Position numbers and translations under genes: made by a program. The notes under the pieces were generated by a model. The model was not told the DNA's origin and searched no databases. It saw nothing but the letters and a program-made list of their open reading frames with translations. A DNA stretch of 64,000 nucleotides from Cherax quadricarinatus (Eukaryota; Arthropoda; Malacostraca; Decapoda; Parastacidae). Where the stretch lies: assembly GCF_038502225.1 (NCBI RefSeq), contig NC_091307.1, positions 27,118,043-27,182,042 of the forward strand, read 5' to 3'. This document shows, piece by piece, positions 11,034-23,317 of the stretch; the first letter of the stretch is position 1, and the number at the start of each line of letters is the position of its first letter.

Positions 11034-12070
11034 TTTTTTTTTTAACAAGTCGGCTGTCTCCCACCGAGGCAGGGTGACCCAAAAAGAAAGAAAATCCCAA
11101 AAAGAAAATACTTTCATCATTCAACACTTTCACCTCACTCACACATAATCACAGTTTTTGCAGAGGTGCTCAGAACACAACAGTTTAGAAGCATATACAG
11201 TACGTATAAATATACACAACATATCCCTCCAAACTGCCAATATCCCAAACCCCTCCTTTAAAGTGCAGGCATTGTACTTCCCATTTCCAGGACTCAAGTC
11301 CGGCTATATAAAAATAACCAGTTTTCCTAAATCCCTTCACTAAATATTACCCTGCTCACACTCCAACAGGTCATCAGGTCCCAAATGCCATTCATCTCGA
11401 TTCACTCCTATCTAACACACACACGCACTCTTGCTGGAAGTCCAAGCCCCTCACCCACAAAACCTCTTTTACCCCCTCCTTCCAACCTTTTCAGGGACAA
11501 CCCCTACCCTGCCTTCCTTTCCTTACAGATTTATATGCTCTCCATGTCATTCTACTTTCATCCCATCTCTCTAAATGACCAAACCACGTCAACAACCCCT
11601 CTTCAGCCCTCTGACTAATACTTTTATTAACTCCACACCCCCTAATTTCCACACTTCGAATTTTATGCATAATATTTACACCACACATTGCCCTGAGACA
11701 GGACATCTCCACTGCCTCCAACTGTCTCCTCGCTGCAGCATTTACAACCCAAGCTTCACACCCATAGAAGTGTTGGTACCACTATACTTTCATACATTCC
11801 CTTCTTTGCCTCTGTAGATAATGTTTTTTTGTCTCCACATAAACCTCAATGCACTGCTCGCCTTTTTTCCTTCATCAATTCTAAGATTAACCTCATCCTT
11901 CATAAATCCATCCGCTGACACGTCAACTCCCAAATAACTGAAAACGTTCACTTCTTCCATACTCCTCCTCTCCAATTTGATATTCATTTTTTCTTTATCT
12001 AAATCATTTGATACCCTCATCACCGTACTCTTTTCTATGTTCACTTTCAACTTTCTACCTTTACACACTT
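11034..12070 (-). mobile_element. 5'-truncated RTE-like LINE, subfamily 1, decayed
   Basis: Begins on the + strand with a poly-T tract (poly-A of the element) and the conserved 3' tail aacaagtcggctgtctccca. Minus frames decode the post-RT region: GRKLKVNIEKS, SMEEVNVFSYLGVDVSADGF, then EMSCLRAMCGVNIM, SQRAEEGLLTWFGHLER and RMTWRAYKSV. Frameshifts separate these blocks and the RT catalytic core is absent. It lies in the HCN intron, opposite to the gene. Confidence 0.9.
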
Positions 12071-12525
12071 ATACAGTAAAATCAAATGACATGCTGCAGT
12101 TGAAGGTGGGACCCACTGGGAAGTTGGAGAAACATCTTCCAAATAAATATACAACCTCTCCACACTTAATGATGGAGTTCCATTCCAAAGAACAAGTCAT
12201 TAAATGAATTTGTTGCAAAGTGAGGAGCAAACTATAATGATAAGTGGGTTTGTGTCAACCATCCTTCATATTGTTTTAATGTCAACATTGCACCATTTAT
12301 AACATTTCTGGTATATTTTTAAATGTTTATACAGTAGTGTACTGTATATTGAAATAAACAGAACAGAGGAAATCAGCTCTAATATACATTATTTAGGTAT
12401 AAATACTGGTCAGAGAGCCCATCATAAGTCCAAGGCATCGGTAAACGAGAACATCGCTAAGCAAGGAGAGGCTGTACTCAATTGTTGCACATGGGTGTAA
12501 TTTATCAACTTATTAGTATTGTATT

Positions 12526-12575
12526 TTTTTTTTTTTTTGATAAACCGACCATATCCCACCAAGGTAGGGTGATCC
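12526..12575 (-). mobile_element. LINE 3' tail remnant
   Basis: A poly-T tract followed by gataaaccgaccatatcccaccaaggtaggg, a degraded copy of the LINE 3' terminus. Confidence 0.6.
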
Positions 12576-12773
12576 AAGAATTTAGTAATTAAAAAATTTA
12601 GTAATATCGATACTGTATATGTGCCATTAATGTTACAACAAGGGCTGAGTGTTACAATATTGTGTGACTCAATTGCTTGGCAAGAAATGAGGCGCAACTA
12701 TTATTACTGCACACATTCCCAAATACAATACAATGGATAATGCCAGATAATGGAAGATGATGGAAAGGAACAA

Positions 12774-13028
12774 TTTTTTTTTTTTTCAACATAACAGCTC
12801 TCCCACCAAAGCAGGGTGATTCAAAACAGAAACACTTTCACCATTATTCACACAATATCGCTGTCCTTGCAGAGGCGTCCTAATATGACAGTTTAGATAT
12901 CACCCAACAACCAATATCCAAATATCCCCTTTAGAATGCAGGCATTGTACTTCCCACCTCCAGGACTCAAGTCTGGCTAACCGGTTTCCCTGAATTCCTT
13001 CACAAAATATTACCTCACACACTCCAAT
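12774..13028 (-). mobile_element. LINE 3' UTR fragment
   Basis: A poly-T tract, a degraded tail (ctcccaccaaagcagggtga), and 3' UTR motifs aatgcaggcattgtacttcc and aggactcaagtctggc, ending at ctcacacactccaattt. This is a short 5'-truncated insertion on the minus strand. Confidence 0.8.
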
Positions 13029-13559
13029 TTATTTTGTACAAAATATATTAAAGTTTTGGTTAAGATTCTTTGAGAAACATTATACTCCAGTGAGTATAGT
13101 ACTAGTGCAAAATTCGTGAGTACTATAACTTCCTGTAAATGTGAAGTTTATAGTATATGCTGAATGATGTTGGCTTGCTAAGTACACTGCTAGTTAATTC
13201 TCTCCAAATTTAGTTTAGTAACTATGCATCTCAAGAATGGATGAAAAAGAATCATATTTATGTATGTACCTTGGTTAATAATACATGTAACTTATTGAGG
13301 TTATGTATGTCTATGCCTTGGGTAGAATATATACGTATATGGTTGTGAAGGTGTACATATTCCTTGGAGTACATATTATTATAATCAAAAAGCACTAAAT
13401 GGAGTACATATATATATATAGCTTAGGACCATGGTACACAGTAAGACATGCTCCAACAGTATTTTTTGATCAGATTTATTTAAATATTGTAAAAACTATT
13501 TTCTGGTGAACAGTATTAATGCTGACACCACTACTGTATTAATACCTACTATTTTACAG

Positions 13560-13926
13560 GTTAAACAAGATTGGCAAGAATCCATCAATTGTTAGTAATC
13601 GGGAAGATCTGACCAATGACTGTAAAACTGTGAATGCTATTGTCACTGCATTAGCTTCAGTGGCATCAACTGAGCAGTGTGATGGAGGCACTAGTTCAGA
13701 GGAGTCAATGATGGGGCAGGATGCCTCCAGTATTAAAGGCCGTCACCATCAACACAACCTCCTTGATCTCGGCTCTATAGGAAAAGCTCTTGCAAAAGGA
13801 CATTTGCCTAGACCGAAAAGTGAGAATAACTTTGCCCTGTCACTAGACATGCCCTCTCCCCTAAACCGCAACCGCCCTTCATTCCACAAGTCCGACACTT
13901 TCCATAAAGACACTTCGTTTCAATAG
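13560..13926 (+). CDS. Ih (HCN): Ih/HCN channel, last exon: end of CNBD and cytoplasmic C-terminus
   Basis: After acceptor attttacag the split Arg is completed and the exon reads LNKIGKNPSIVSNREDL, the typical Ih post-C-helix motif (LNKIGKNP). A low-complexity Ser/Asn/His-rich cytoplasmic tail of about 100 residues follows, ending FHKDTSFQ before a tag stop at 13924-13926. The vertebrate C-terminal tripeptide SNL (the TRIP8b-binding end in HCN) is absent. This may be one of several alternative 3' ends; no other candidate was found in the window. Confidence 0.92.
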
Positions 13927-16900
13927 CAGGTGGCCCCCGCCCATGCACTTGTGCTGGTGGGCGCGACGGCTGACCTATTTTGTACTATAATGAAACACGG
14001 GGAGAGACCGAGTGACCTGCATCAACCGCATATAAGCAAAACAAACTTCCAGGCACACAGTGAACAATCTTTGTGATTTGTAATTATAGTGAATAATGTA
14101 GGTAACAAATTGCTAGTTAATTTATTAGGTGCTCAAAAAAATGAGAACCTCTGCTGATGAGTAGTTTGTTGGTATTGTCCCTCAGTGCATAACGAGGACA
14201 TGCACACGGATAACAGGTCAACAATCACGACAAGCTTCTGCCACACCTGAAATAACAATAAAAAAGGTACTGTTGTTGTGTTGTTATTGCTTCAAATGAT
14301 TATCTGTTATTATGAGAAGGTGCCAAAGTCCAAGGAGATCTGGCATTTTGAGTGGCAGTCAAGTCTATGTTCCTGACAAACATCTTTAAAAAATAAAAGG
14401 AGAAAAGCAATAATGTAATCAAAGCACATTTTTGTTCAGTGAAGACAAGGCATGACATGGGCACAACATATCTGAATGGGGTGATGTGTGTTATTACTAT
14501 GTTAATGTTTTTTAAAGTTTTACATATGAAAAACTTGAGTGTTTGAATGGCTTTGGGCATAATAGTCTTAAGCGTGTACTTGTTGTAAACGGGATATTTT
14601 ATATGAGAGTGTGTTACCAAATCTAGTCATAAGGTCCCTGCACTTGGCTGTGTGTGCCCATGTGTGGTACCTGTGTGTGCTGTGTAGTGCCCATGTATGC
14701 TGTACAGAGTTTATATACTCAATAAAAAGCTCTTTGAGCTGGTTGATGTTGAACAGAGCTCATAAACTAATAATGAGGTCATTTATGCTTTACAGAATTC
14801 CAAATCTATAAGGAGCTCAATTATGCTATATAGAGCTATATACAGTATAGCTCATATACATAATAGAGCTCTTATAGGCAGCACAAGACCCATGAATAGT
14901 TTAAGAAACTCTTATTTACAGTACAGTATAAAGCTCATGTATCCAATACTGAGCTCTTGTATGGTGTACAAACCTCATGTTTTCTGTATAAAAAAGATTT
15001 GTATGCCATATGGAGCTCAGTGTTTAATGCAAATGAACATGTATGCCTTGATAATGTGAAGGACAAGGTGAGTCAGGAACAGTAGACAGCTAGACGCTGG
15101 AGTAAGCTGCTTCTTGTCATGGGGGCCAACCACCCCTACTGTGATTGACGCAACAATTCACCTCACCATCTTACCGCTAACACCACTGATATTCCTTTGG
15201 ACACTTGTACAACACTCTCGCTCTACACAGACGGAGGAAAATAAAAACAACTACCAATATTCCTAACCCCACAATATATAATAAAGTTGAAATATAGTTT
15301 TTAATGTTATAGAGATATTTTCAAAATCTCTTATGTTTTCCTACCACTTATTCTTTGTATTTCTAATAACTATTGTACATACGAAAACGTTTTCTACTGT
15401 GTATATAAATGCATAATGGTAAAGTACTCTTGCATCAGGGATTGTTAGCAAATATTGGTAAATAACACTTGTGTAAAGTTGTACAAGCTAGTTGTTCAGT
15501 GGTGCAGGCGATCTCATCCTCCATTGTACCAGACACATCTTCAGTGATTCATGCCCATCATCTCATAGTCATGCCAAGTCAGAGTTTATTTTCGCTCGTC
15601 AGTGAGGATAGTAAAAATATGCAATAATTAATGTCCACATGTAGAACCATAAGCTCAACTAGGGGCCCCTAGGACAGTACAGTAGTGCTAATTTTGACAT
15701 TGCTTTCTAGCTTTAGACCAAAGCTCACATCTTGCAACCACACCAGGAAAAAACAAGCAAGCACTCAAGAAGTTGTGCAGAAATACCATAGACTCCTTGC
15801 AAAAGTGCTTCTTGTAGGTTACCTCGTTGAAGTTATGTTTTGTGTGTGAGTGAGTGTAATAGTGAATAGCCAGTGCGACACCACCATCTTTTTTTTTTCC
15901 GCAGAAGCCCAAACCTTCAAGTAGGACCAAGAAAGCAATGTGAAAATATTCCTTTTGTTTTGGTCTCACTTGCCAGTGTAGTGACTCACGTAGTCGAAGT
16001 GCCTCAAGTACTGCTGCTGTAGAGATTAATCTGCAAGAACTGAGCATCCTCTCCTCAGCCTCTTATAAGTCATGCTACTGGCAGATTGGGTTAGACTTTC
16101 CATGGCAACCATCTAATGAATTCATCTTTTCACTTGGTAACCTTTATCCTCAAGGTTTAATTTCATTATTTTTTTCATAGGTGCTCTTGGGTTGTAGTAG
16201 GGCAGATACAATTATTTTCATTTTTTGGTCTGTCATGGATATTCTGCCTAATTAGATATTGCACATTGTTTTAGGTGAAAGTGACAAAATATTGAAATTT
16301 ATAAATTTGTTAAATACATGCTACTTTACTTTGTTAGATAAGCATGTAATGGATACTTATTTTAAAATGTTAGATATTTCACAAAAAATGTTGGTTAAAG
16401 TTTAGGCCATGCTAAGCTATCCTTCCATTTTTTTATATTACAGTATTCATATAACTGTATCGACAGGTACTGCTCCAGCTCCCCAAAAGCAGTAATAAGC
16501 TTACTACAAGCATAATAGACTTGCATAATGTACAACTGCATAAGAATATTATAGGGTTATATTTGCAAACTTTTTTCTGGACAACGTTGATATTTTTTTT
16601 TGTCCGCATCTGTTCTGGGAAGCACTAAGTTAAGGACAAGATAATTAACATGACCAAGTTTTCATATACTGTACATCTATGATCAAAGTTACTTTAATAA
16701 AATTTTAACAAATTTCATTTGAAAATTATGTATCAATGCCATTTTAAATCTGTTTTTAAAATATTACCGTTAATATGTAAAGCCATTTTATGTTGAGAAT
16801 TACAAATTTCCATATGTCAAACATTTTTCTACCTGATAAGACCTTGTCCTTAGGTCCAGTGTTACCAATGATATAATGTAGTTGTTTCTCCTCCGACTTT

Positions 16901-17348
16901 TGTCCATGACGTTTGCTCGATAAGAAATTATCCAGGTCATACCTCACTATTTTTTTATTATGCCTTTTATCAGAAGCCAGTTGGAAACAATGTACATAAT
17001 AGTGACAAATTTAGTTTGTAAATCGCTCTTGTAAAACAGAATAAACAAAAGCGTTATCTTTGTTCAAGCAAACACTTTGCCTTCATTGTTGTAAATTCCT
17101 TGGGAATACATAAAGGGCCTCATCCCAAATACTGTCGGTTTGATGGATAATTATTTCAATTTTAAATCCTCTGATAATTGAACAAGGTAACTTATGTCTT
17201 TTCTATGATTATATCTTATTTTTAATGCTACCTTATGTGCTAGCATATTGCTAGCTTATGTAAATAATTTAAATTATGCAGAGGTTATTAGTTATTACTT
17301 GTTTTACTTATACCTTCCCTTATTAATTTAATAAGAACAATTGACAAG
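13927..17348. other. HCN 3' UTR candidate and AT-rich intergenic sequence
   Basis: Plus-strand AATAAA signals at 14257-14262, 14721-14726 and 15290-15295 could end the HCN transcript; I cannot choose between them. 14690-15050 holds a loose series of gagctcatata/tgtacagagctt-like motifs, probably a very old tandem repeat. No other gene was recognised. Confidence 0.5.
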
Positions 17349-18450
17349 GGTCTTGGCAAGAGGCGTGGAGGTAAAAGATAAAGAATCACACATAAAGTGG
17401 GAGTTGTCACAGCTGCTCTTTGCTGATGACACTGTGCTCTTGGGAGATTCTGAAGAGAAGTTGCAGAGATTGGTGGATGAATTTGGTAGGGTGTGCAAAA
17501 GAAGAAAATTAAAGGTGAATACAGGAAAGAGTAAGGTTATGAGGATAACAAAAAGATTAGGTGATGAAAGATTGGATATCAGATTGGAGGGAGAGAGTAT
17601 GGAGGAGGTGAACGTATTCAGATATTTGGGAGTGGAAGTGTCAGCGGATGGGTCTATGAAAGATGAGGTGAATCATAGAATTGATGAGGGAAAAAGAGTG
17701 AGTGGTGCACTTAGGAGTCTGTGGAGACAAAGAACTTTGTCCTTGGAGGCAAAGAGGGGAATGTATGAGAGTATAGTTTTACCAACGTTCTTATATGGGT
17801 GTGAAGCGTGGGTGATGAATGTTGCAGCGAGGAGAAGGCTGGAGGCAGTGCAGATGTCATGTCTGAGGGCAATGTGTGGTGTGAATATAATGCAGAGAAT
17901 TCGTAGTTTGGAAGTTAGGAGGAGGTGCGGGATTACCTAAACTGTTGTCCAGAGGGCTGAGGAAGGGTTGTTGAGGTGGTTCGGACATGTAGAGAGAATG
18001 GAGCGAAACAGAATGACTTCAAGAGTGTATCAGTCTGTAGTGGAAGGAAGGCGGGGTAGGGGTCGGCCTAGGAAAGGTTGGAGGGAGGGGGTAAAGGAGG
18101 TTTTGTGTGCGAGGGGCTTGGACTTCCAGCAGGCATGCATGAGCGTGTTTGATAGGAGTGAATGGAGACAAATAGTTTTTAATACTTGACGTGCTGTTGG
18201 AGTGTGAGCAAAGTAACATTTATGAAGGGATTCAGGGAAACCGGCAGGCCGGACTTGAGTCCTGGAGATGGGAAGTACAGTGCCTGCACTCTGAAGGAGG
18301 GGTGTTAATGTTGCAGTTTAAAAACTGTAGTGTAAAGCACCCTTCTGGCAAGACAGTGATGGAGTGAATGATGATGAAAGTTTTTCTGTTTCGGGCCACC
18401 CTGCCTTGGTGGGAATCGGCCAGTGTGATAATAAAAAAAAATAAAAAAAA
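17349..18450 (+). mobile_element. 5'-truncated RTE-like LINE, subfamily 2, with 9-bp target duplication
   Basis: Flanked by attgacaag at 17340-17348 and 18451-18459, with an A-rich tail (ataaaaaaaaataaaaaaaaa) between, as expected for target-primed reverse transcription. It holds the distal RT region (LLFADDTVLLGDS intact) and the C-terminal domain (RWFGHVERMERNRM, RRGRGRPRKGW). The reading frame has one in-frame stop at 17938-17940, where the sister copy at 35668-36740 has Lys (GITK). The 3' UTR tail reads ccaccctgccttggtgggaatcggcc, which differs from subfamily 1. Confidence 0.95.
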
Positions 18451-18459
18451 ATTGACAAG

Positions 18460-19343
18460 ATACATATATTTTAGGGACAGTTAAGTTTTTAGTGTATGCA
18501 CAGTTGTTTCATGATCCCTGATTTACTTAGCACGCACATTTAGGTTTTTCACGGGTTTGAGGAAATACATTTGCAGGTTCTAGAATGTTAGACAATATAC
18601 TCGTTTGACAATAACTAGTATATTGCCTAATATTCTGTAACTTGTGCATACATTTCCTCTTAGACATTTTCAGGTAAATAAGGCCACTGTCTGAACGCAA
18701 GCAAAGAAAGTTAACTAAGTTCGTGGATTAGGAATGGGTGGGTGTAAGACCTACCTAACATGGGCCAATAGACCCATGGCAGTGCTATTTTTTTGTACTA
18801 TTAATATCCTATGAGGAATTTTGTGACAAAAAGTCAAAAAATAACCTCTACACTTAAAAATGAAGAACAGCAATTTAGAAGTAACCAAAAATAGCAAAGA
18901 AAGGCACAATACTGTGACTGGAACAATACACGTAAATGGTCAAAGTCAGACCGAAACGTCGTCGTAAGCTCCTCTCTTATGTGCGGGTTATTTGTGTACA
19001 GAAGTAACCAATGTTGTGAAAGAATCATACTTTTGTTCTTTTGTGTGTATATTTTTAATTCCTGCTGTATGACCTTCTTGGGTCTAGCTCTTTCTTTGAT
19101 ATAATATAGTTTATTCATGCTGTCCTCTTACTTCTCTATTCTAATGAGCCCCTCAAGGGTGATTCCTTGATGCTGGTGAAGAGCTCTTGATCCAAGGAAT
19201 TGGACTTGTCCACTTCCTTGGATTGAACCTGACTGCATCCCATTTCACAAACATTGTATGACCTTTTTGGGTTTAGCACTTCCTCCTAAATATAATATTC
19301 TATAGAAGAAAATGACACAGCAGCAATAGTATATATACCAATG
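18460..19343. other. Intergenic sequence with two dispersed-repeat fragments
   Basis: About 18895-19010 contains aggcacaatactgtgactgg and gaccgaaacgtcgtcgtaag, related to 29075-29195. About 19070-19295 is an inverted copy of the SINE-like repeat seen at 57640-57790 (ttgatccaaggaattggac, gacctttttgggtttagcac). Confidence 0.55.
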
Positions 19344-19349
19344 TTTATT
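19344..19349 (-). other. PSMD12: Candidate PSMD12 polyadenylation signal
   Basis: AATAAA on the minus strand about 230 nt downstream of the PSMD12 stop codon, the first canonical hexamer I noted there. Use is inferred. Confidence 0.45.
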
Positions 19350-19578
19350 TATGAAATAATTACAATATGCTATGATGATCATGATCATCTTTTTGGGGTC
19401 AAATATTGACAAAATAAAACTTGTACAAATGGTTATTTTTATAATTAGAACAACAGTGTAGAATAGATCTTACTCTGGAAGGATAGTATTTCCCATCATG
19501 ACTAAACTAAAAAAATTAACATTGCTACCAGTTTTCCCTCTATAAATATGCTCAAACATCCACACCTGTTTAAAAATA

Positions 19579-19803
19579 TTATTCCTTGACTGTCAGAAGA
19601 TGCTTGTGAACCATTTCTTCTTTGTTGATCAAATGCGTAGTTTTATTAACAAGTGCCATGAGGTGATGCAGGGAATCTGACCAGCTGTTCAAAAGTTGGG
19701 AATGTTCTGGGGTAGTTCCAAAGTTGACTACGCCATCTAGTCTATCCATGCGGGCTATTACTGTTCCAGAAACCACCAGCTGACACAAAAACTCTTCACT
19801 CTC
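19579..19803 (-). CDS. PSMD12: PSMD12/Rpn5, coding exon 8 (C-terminus)
   Basis: Residues 402-475. The exon starts after acceptor atttcttag with [20 protein letters not shown], continues RLDGVVNFG and [20 protein letters not shown], and ends [14 protein letters not shown] before taa (19579-19581). This is the winged-helix end of the PCI domain plus the C-terminal helix that joins the lid helical bundle. It matches human PSMD12 ([31 protein letters not shown]) with a slightly longer C-terminus. Confidence 0.97.
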   Translation of the reverse strand, partial: [74 protein letters not shown]

Positions 19804-20205
19804 CTAAGAAATAAAAATACTTTAAGTTTACAATGTAAATATTATAAAACAGTGCTAAATATAAAAAAGATGCCAAGTCTAGATGCACTTGGGTAATAAT
19901 ATGAAAACTTTGACACAGCTCTTTAATTGTACTAACATTCTTCTTTTTTGGAATTGTTAAAATGATAAACATTCAGCATGTCATAGTATTCTATCACTTG
20001 CTGTACTTCACACAAACAAAGAGGCAAGGTCAGGAGAGAAAATGAGAGTGGCTTAAGAAATACAACTGTGTGAGGTAGAAGCATTTTAAATGTTACTAAG
20101 TTATCATCTTCTCAAGAATGGATAGTTCCTAAATTAAACAAGAGATGAGAGACAATGTCAATGACAACATGCAGGAAAGCTGCTGTTTGACATGCAATCA
20201 CTCAC
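19804..20205 (-). other. PSMD12 intron 7
   Basis: Short GT-AG intron with no recognised element. Confidence 0.85.
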
Positions 20206-20283
20206 CTTCACTGACAGGTCCAAGAGTTCTGCCATTCTCTTCAAGTGGATCCTTGTATAGTACTTCGCCATCATCCTAATATT
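20206..20283 (-). CDS. PSMD12: PSMD12/Rpn5, coding exon 7
   Basis: Residues 376-401, [20 protein letters not shown] then LDLSVK: the PCI-domain helices just before the winged helix (human [25 protein letters not shown]). Acceptor ttacag, donor gaag/gtgagt; 78 bp, phase 0 at both ends. Confidence 0.97.
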
Positions 20284-20442
20284 CTGTAAATTGCAAATTA
20301 AACTTCAGTACATGAAAATAAAATCTAGAAACAGTTTACACAAAATTATGTGCACACCTTGATTATATCACAAAACATTAAAGAAACCAAAAATGTCACC
20401 CTGGGAGATAGCTGATACAGTAATTATTTAAGCATACAAATA

Positions 20443-20645
20443 CAGTGGACCCCCGGTTAACGATATTTTTTCACTCCAGAAGTATGTTCAGGTGCCAGTA
20501 CTGACCGAATTTGTTCCCATAAGGAATATTGTGAAGTAGATTAGTCCATTTCAGACCCCCAAACATACACGTACAAACGCACTTACATAATTACACTTAC
20601 ATAATTGGTCGCATTCGGAGGTAATCGTTATGCGGGGGTCCACTG
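20443..20645. mobile_element. Tigger/pogo-like MITE, 203 bp, TA target
   Basis: Terminal inverted repeats cagtggacccccggttaacg and cagtggacccccgcataacg (right end read in reverse) abut TA on both sides (20441-20442, 20646-20647). No coding capacity. The family is assigned from the TA duplication and the CAGTGGACC end, which also bounds the Tigger element at 34122-35665. Confidence 0.9.
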
Positions 20646-21085
20646 TATACAGATGATTAGTTCATTATATAAAGACAATTGAGAAGGATGGTTCAGTCCC
20701 CTACCAAGATCTTACATGACACAATTTCATGTAAAAAAAAAAAAAAAAAAATTATACACGCTTCAAAACTGTCATTTATGGAACAAAATCAAACATATTA
20801 TATGAGTCCTAGATATTTCCATGATTAATCTAAGGAGAGTCTCATAAACCACTTTGAAATGAATGTCATAGGCAGTACAAAAAACACTAAAATTACTAAA
20901 AACTGGCTTTTAAAGGGCCTTTTGGTTTACAATTTCAACTTACAAGTAGACCAGAAAACAGAGAGGTAATATCATCCTGTCATATTAGTGAAATAACCCT
21001 GTTAAACCTTAAACTATCCCTACTACCTAAACTGAAAACCCTTTTATGTTCATAATAATATAATAATTTATCTTTTTTAAAGGTA

Positions 21086-21430
21086 ATATGTTGGAGTGTG
21101 AGCAGGGTAATATTTAGTGAAGGGATTCAGGGAAACCGGTTATTTTATATAACCAGACTTGAGTCCTGGAAATGAGAAATACAATGCCTGCACTCTAAAG
21201 GAGGGGTTTGGGATATTGGCAGTTTGGAGAGAGATATTGTGTATTTTTATACGTATATACTTCTAAACTGTTGTATTCTGAGCACCTCTGCAAAAACAGT
21301 GATTATGTGTGAGTGAGGTGAAAGCATTGAATGATGATGAAAGTATTTTCTTTTTGGGGATTTTCTCTCTCTTTGGGTCACCCTGCCTCAGTGAGAGACG
21401 GCCGACTTGTTAAAAAAAAAAAAAAAAAAA
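21086..21430 (+). mobile_element. LINE 3' UTR insertion, subfamily 1
   Basis: A severely 5'-truncated copy that starts at atatgttggagtgtgagcag. It keeps the whole 3' UTR and the tail ggtcaccctgcctcagtgag with gacggccgacttgtt, followed by poly-A. Confidence 0.9.
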
Positions 21431-21449
21431 CTTACAGAATTATGCAAGT

Positions 21450-22340
21450 TGGATGTTGGGGTGTGCTTTATACAATAGTGATTTCTGCCCACTCTGAGGT
21501 CTATTTTAGGCCAATTCCTGTGCTCAAGCCCAATTTCCAGCTATTGTGTTATTATGCCTTCTGTACTATGACAAGAAACTACTCATTCAACCATCAGAGC
21601 TACCCATTAAGTGCCAAGAAATCATTAATTTGGCCAATTTTATTACTATTTTCAACAAATTCCAGAATCCAAAACAAACATTTTAGGCATTCTAGCCAAT
21701 AAAGCAACCTTTCCTCTGTTCATTAATCACATCCCCAGGCCTCTCTTTTACAAACAACACTTACACTCCATTTGGAATCAGTCATCACACAAAAATATTC
21801 TTCCTTATTCCTTGACTAATAAGTAACAACAAAGGATGTGTGTCACGAATTAGGCTGACCCAATAATTGATGCAGACATCAATTAACTATTTCTGCCATT
21901 GGAAGGGGCCTATTACAGGCCCCTACCAATCTTAAACCAACCAAAATCTTCTCCATATAAACCATACCACGGGCGGAGATAGAACCTTACAGTGGACCCC
22001 CGCATAACGATCACGAGTCTCCATATAATGGGAACAAATTCGGTCAGTACTGGCACCTGAACATACTTCTGGAGTGAAAAAATATCGTTAACCGGGGGTC
22101 CACTGTAATCTACTGACACCAAGAAATGGCCAATAAAACCATGAAACCATCCTGAAAAACACCCCAGTCACTATTTTAACTCAAATACAGGGTCAGAGGC
22201 CAACTATTTCCATCTTGCACTGTGAGAGCAGGATTTTTTTTTTTATACCGTATACACCTACTGCACAGCCATTCTCTCATGTCTAGGCCAAAATTTGCCA
22301 CTCACAATATATTTGAGGGCACCATGAATTGTGTTTTATT
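21450..22340 (+). mobile_element. Decayed copy of the TTAA-type MITE family
   Basis: Interior motifs recur in the better copies: tattttaggccaattcctgt, the block near 21595-21660, and cattctctcatgtctaggcc with aatttgccactcac near 22270-22305. Termini are not recognisable, so the limits are approximate. It is split by a Tigger-like MITE at 21990-22105. Confidence 0.6.
21990..22105. mobile_element. Tigger/pogo-like MITE, 116 bp, TA target
   Basis: Ends cagtggacccccgcataacg and, in reverse, cagtggacccccggttaacg. TA at 21988-21989 and 22106-22107. It is an inverted, shorter relative of the MITE at 20443-20645; both share ttcactccagaagtatgttc on one strand. Confidence 0.9.
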
Positions 22341-23026
22341 ACATCATGATCTCCAATCGCTCTGATGTACTAATATGTGGTGGATAGCTTAAGAGATATA
22401 TGGCTTGCACTCTTACAGGATTGCTTGTCTTTTCTTTGGCTCATAGCTTGTATGATGGCATATAAATTTTACAAATTTACACACTTTCTTTGCTTTCCTT
22501 TGTTTTTCAAAAGTTCCTATTCTCATAATGCAATTTTGTACTAGACATACAGCAAGGAAAAGACTGAGAGTGCAGCAATTGAACAATATTTAAAAGTTGA
22601 AGAATTCTAATCTTTGGAATCTCCACTGCAAAGCAAGTAAAGTCAAAGCTGAATTATGACCAGAGCTTTGGTAAGATGGGGAAGGAAGAATGATGGGTAA
22701 GAATGGAAATATGGGAAAAGGGTGGACAGAGGGAGTGGAGGTGAGGTAATAAAGGTAAGTGGCCTATAAAGGTAAGTGTGCTGCAAGTAAAGTATAGATT
22801 CCTCATTTGAATAGATATGTAAAAAGATCACAGTAAACAGGTGATTTCAGAATATGCAAAACAACCATTTATAAACAACCATTTGTAAATCACTTGAATT
22901 TTCACTGCAAGATGGAAGGGATATGGTTTTCCTCCAAAAGCTAGACTAAATTTACTAAATTGAAGTAAAAACTAGCACTGCCACCTCAGCAAGAACTGAG
23001 GCAAGGACTTTCAGGTTATAGTACAG

Positions 23027-23115
23027 TAAAAGGACACCAATGCAACTAATGTCACATTAGTTGCACTGGTGTCCTTTTACTTTACATATTGTCGGTAATT
23101 CTACCAATATTATTA
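23027..23115. mobile_element. 89-bp hairpin insertion flanked by a 15-bp direct repeat
   Basis: The direct repeat caggttatagtacag lies at 23012-23026 and 23116-23130. Inside and at the left junction is a near-perfect palindrome with 27-nt arms (23026-23052 and 23054-23080, one mismatch, 1-nt centre). The unit ends in a tattatta-like tail. The long target duplication and tail suggest a retroposed fragment; the family is not known to me. Confidence 0.65.
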
Positions 23116-23317
23116 CAGGTTATAGTACAGATTGATCAATTCTTTTGTGAGTTTCACAAATGACTATGTATAGTTAAACAACCAATTATGGGCTACACCA
23201 TCCTAATTCAAGAAATCTCCTCATAATGACATCACAATCATTTAAGTTACAGGACAATGCCTAGATGCATTCTCAAGCTATCCATTAGCAAATAATGCAG
23301 AATAAATAAAAATATAG

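Larger units (their letters stand above)
10598..13559 (+). other. HCN intron carrying LINE remnants
   Basis: Donor gtgaga, acceptor attttacag. It contains a 5'-truncated minus-strand LINE at 11034-12070 and two minus-strand LINE tail fragments at 12526-12575 and 12774-13028. The remaining sequence is AT-rich and unassigned. Confidence 0.85.
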
